Below, piece by piece: positions 5,104-5,155 of a DNA stretch of 5,155 nucleotides. The notes beneath the pieces were generated by a model. The model saw nothing but the letters and a program-made list of their open reading frames with translations, was not told the DNA's origin and made no database searches. The stretch spans positions 1 through 5,155 of the forward strand of contig CABUPZ010000128.1 in assembly GCA_902493585.1 (NCBI GenBank), in the 5' to 3' direction. Made by a program: the position numbers and the translations under genes. Position 1 is the first letter of the stretch; each line of letters starts with the position of its first letter. This DNA comes from an uncultured Fusicatenibacter sp. GTDB lineage: Bacteria > Bacillota > Clostridia > Lachnospirales > Lachnospiraceae.

Positions 5104-5155
5104 CTAGAGCGTGTTTGAAAATTCATTCCTGCAATCTGCACGCCCCACTTTGCGG
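5104..5155. repeat. Possible dispersed palindromic repeat, cut by the window edge
   Basis: Non-coding DNA that differs in composition from the G/T-rich segment beside it. It begins with CTAGAGCGTGTTTGAAAATT and ends with CCCCACTTTGCGG. CTGCA is repeated (5129-5133 and 5136-5140). CCTGCAA (5128-5134) can pair with TTGCGG (5150-5155) with one bulged T, which suggests the beginning of a larger palindrome continuing past 5155. The text resembles intergenic repeats of Lachnospiraceae as I remember them, but copy number cannot be seen from one window. Confidence 0.35.

Noticed and set aside
4650..5118. Plus-strand open frames across 4650-5042 and 4870-5118
   Set aside because: They are products of the GC-rich palindrome and of antisense rplS; no ribosome binding site or domain supports them.
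4776..5141. Minus-strand open frame of 121 codons covering the rplS leader and promoter
   Set aside because: It runs through the hairpin, promoter and leader and into rplS in another frame. The composition is low-complexity (Arg, Pro, Ala, Thr), and no ribosome binding site or family motif is seen.
4967..5155. CRISPR array or tRNA gene in the right-hand non-coding region
   Set aside because: There are no regularly spaced repeats, only one inverted repeat and one pair of 9-mers, and no cloverleaf or TTCRA-type T-loop could be found.

Overview
This window looks like a chromosomal housekeeping region from a Clostridia-type Firmicute, most likely a gut Lachnospiraceae-like organism. That placement is inferred from the gene order (rplS-lepB-ylqF-rnhB-yraN), strong AGGAGG-type ribosome binding sites, moderate GC content and the sequence style of the proteins. 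No species is claimed.

Layout, left to right. Positions 1-764 (+) hold the C-terminal part of a divergent ribose-phosphate pyrophosphokinase (prs), whose N-terminus lies off the left edge. It converges on a six-gene minus-strand operon. The two are separated by a 157-nt gap that carries a perfect 14-bp stem (800-855), well placed to terminate transcription from both sides. Read on the minus strand from right to left, the operon is rplS (ribosomal protein L19), lepB (signal peptidase I), ylqF/rbgA (50S-assembly GTPase), rnhB (RNase HII), yraN (UPF0102 nuclease-like protein) and pgeF (YfiH/YlmD copper/zinc-type oxidoreductase family).

The operon has a clear sigma-A promoter: TTGATT, a 17-nt spacer, TATAAT and an A7 tract upstream. 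The predicted transcript begins with a 6-bp helix that could enclose a short r-protein-type leader ahead of the rplS ribosome binding site. A G:C-rich hairpin without a U-run separates rplS from lepB and may reduce downstream expression. ylqF and rnhB overlap by 4 bp (ATGA), and yraN starts with TTG.

The genes share a theme: ribosome production (L19, RbgA), the secretory pathway (LepB), genome and RNA maintenance (RNase HII, YraN) and a small metabolic or quality-control enzyme (PgeF). The right edge (4847-5155) has no protein gene that can be supported. It holds the leader, the promoter, an 81-bp long inverted repeat, a G/T-rich segment and what may be the start of a dispersed palindromic repeat cut by the window edge. 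No exotic new system is visible. The least explained DNA is the stretch from 4861 to 5155.
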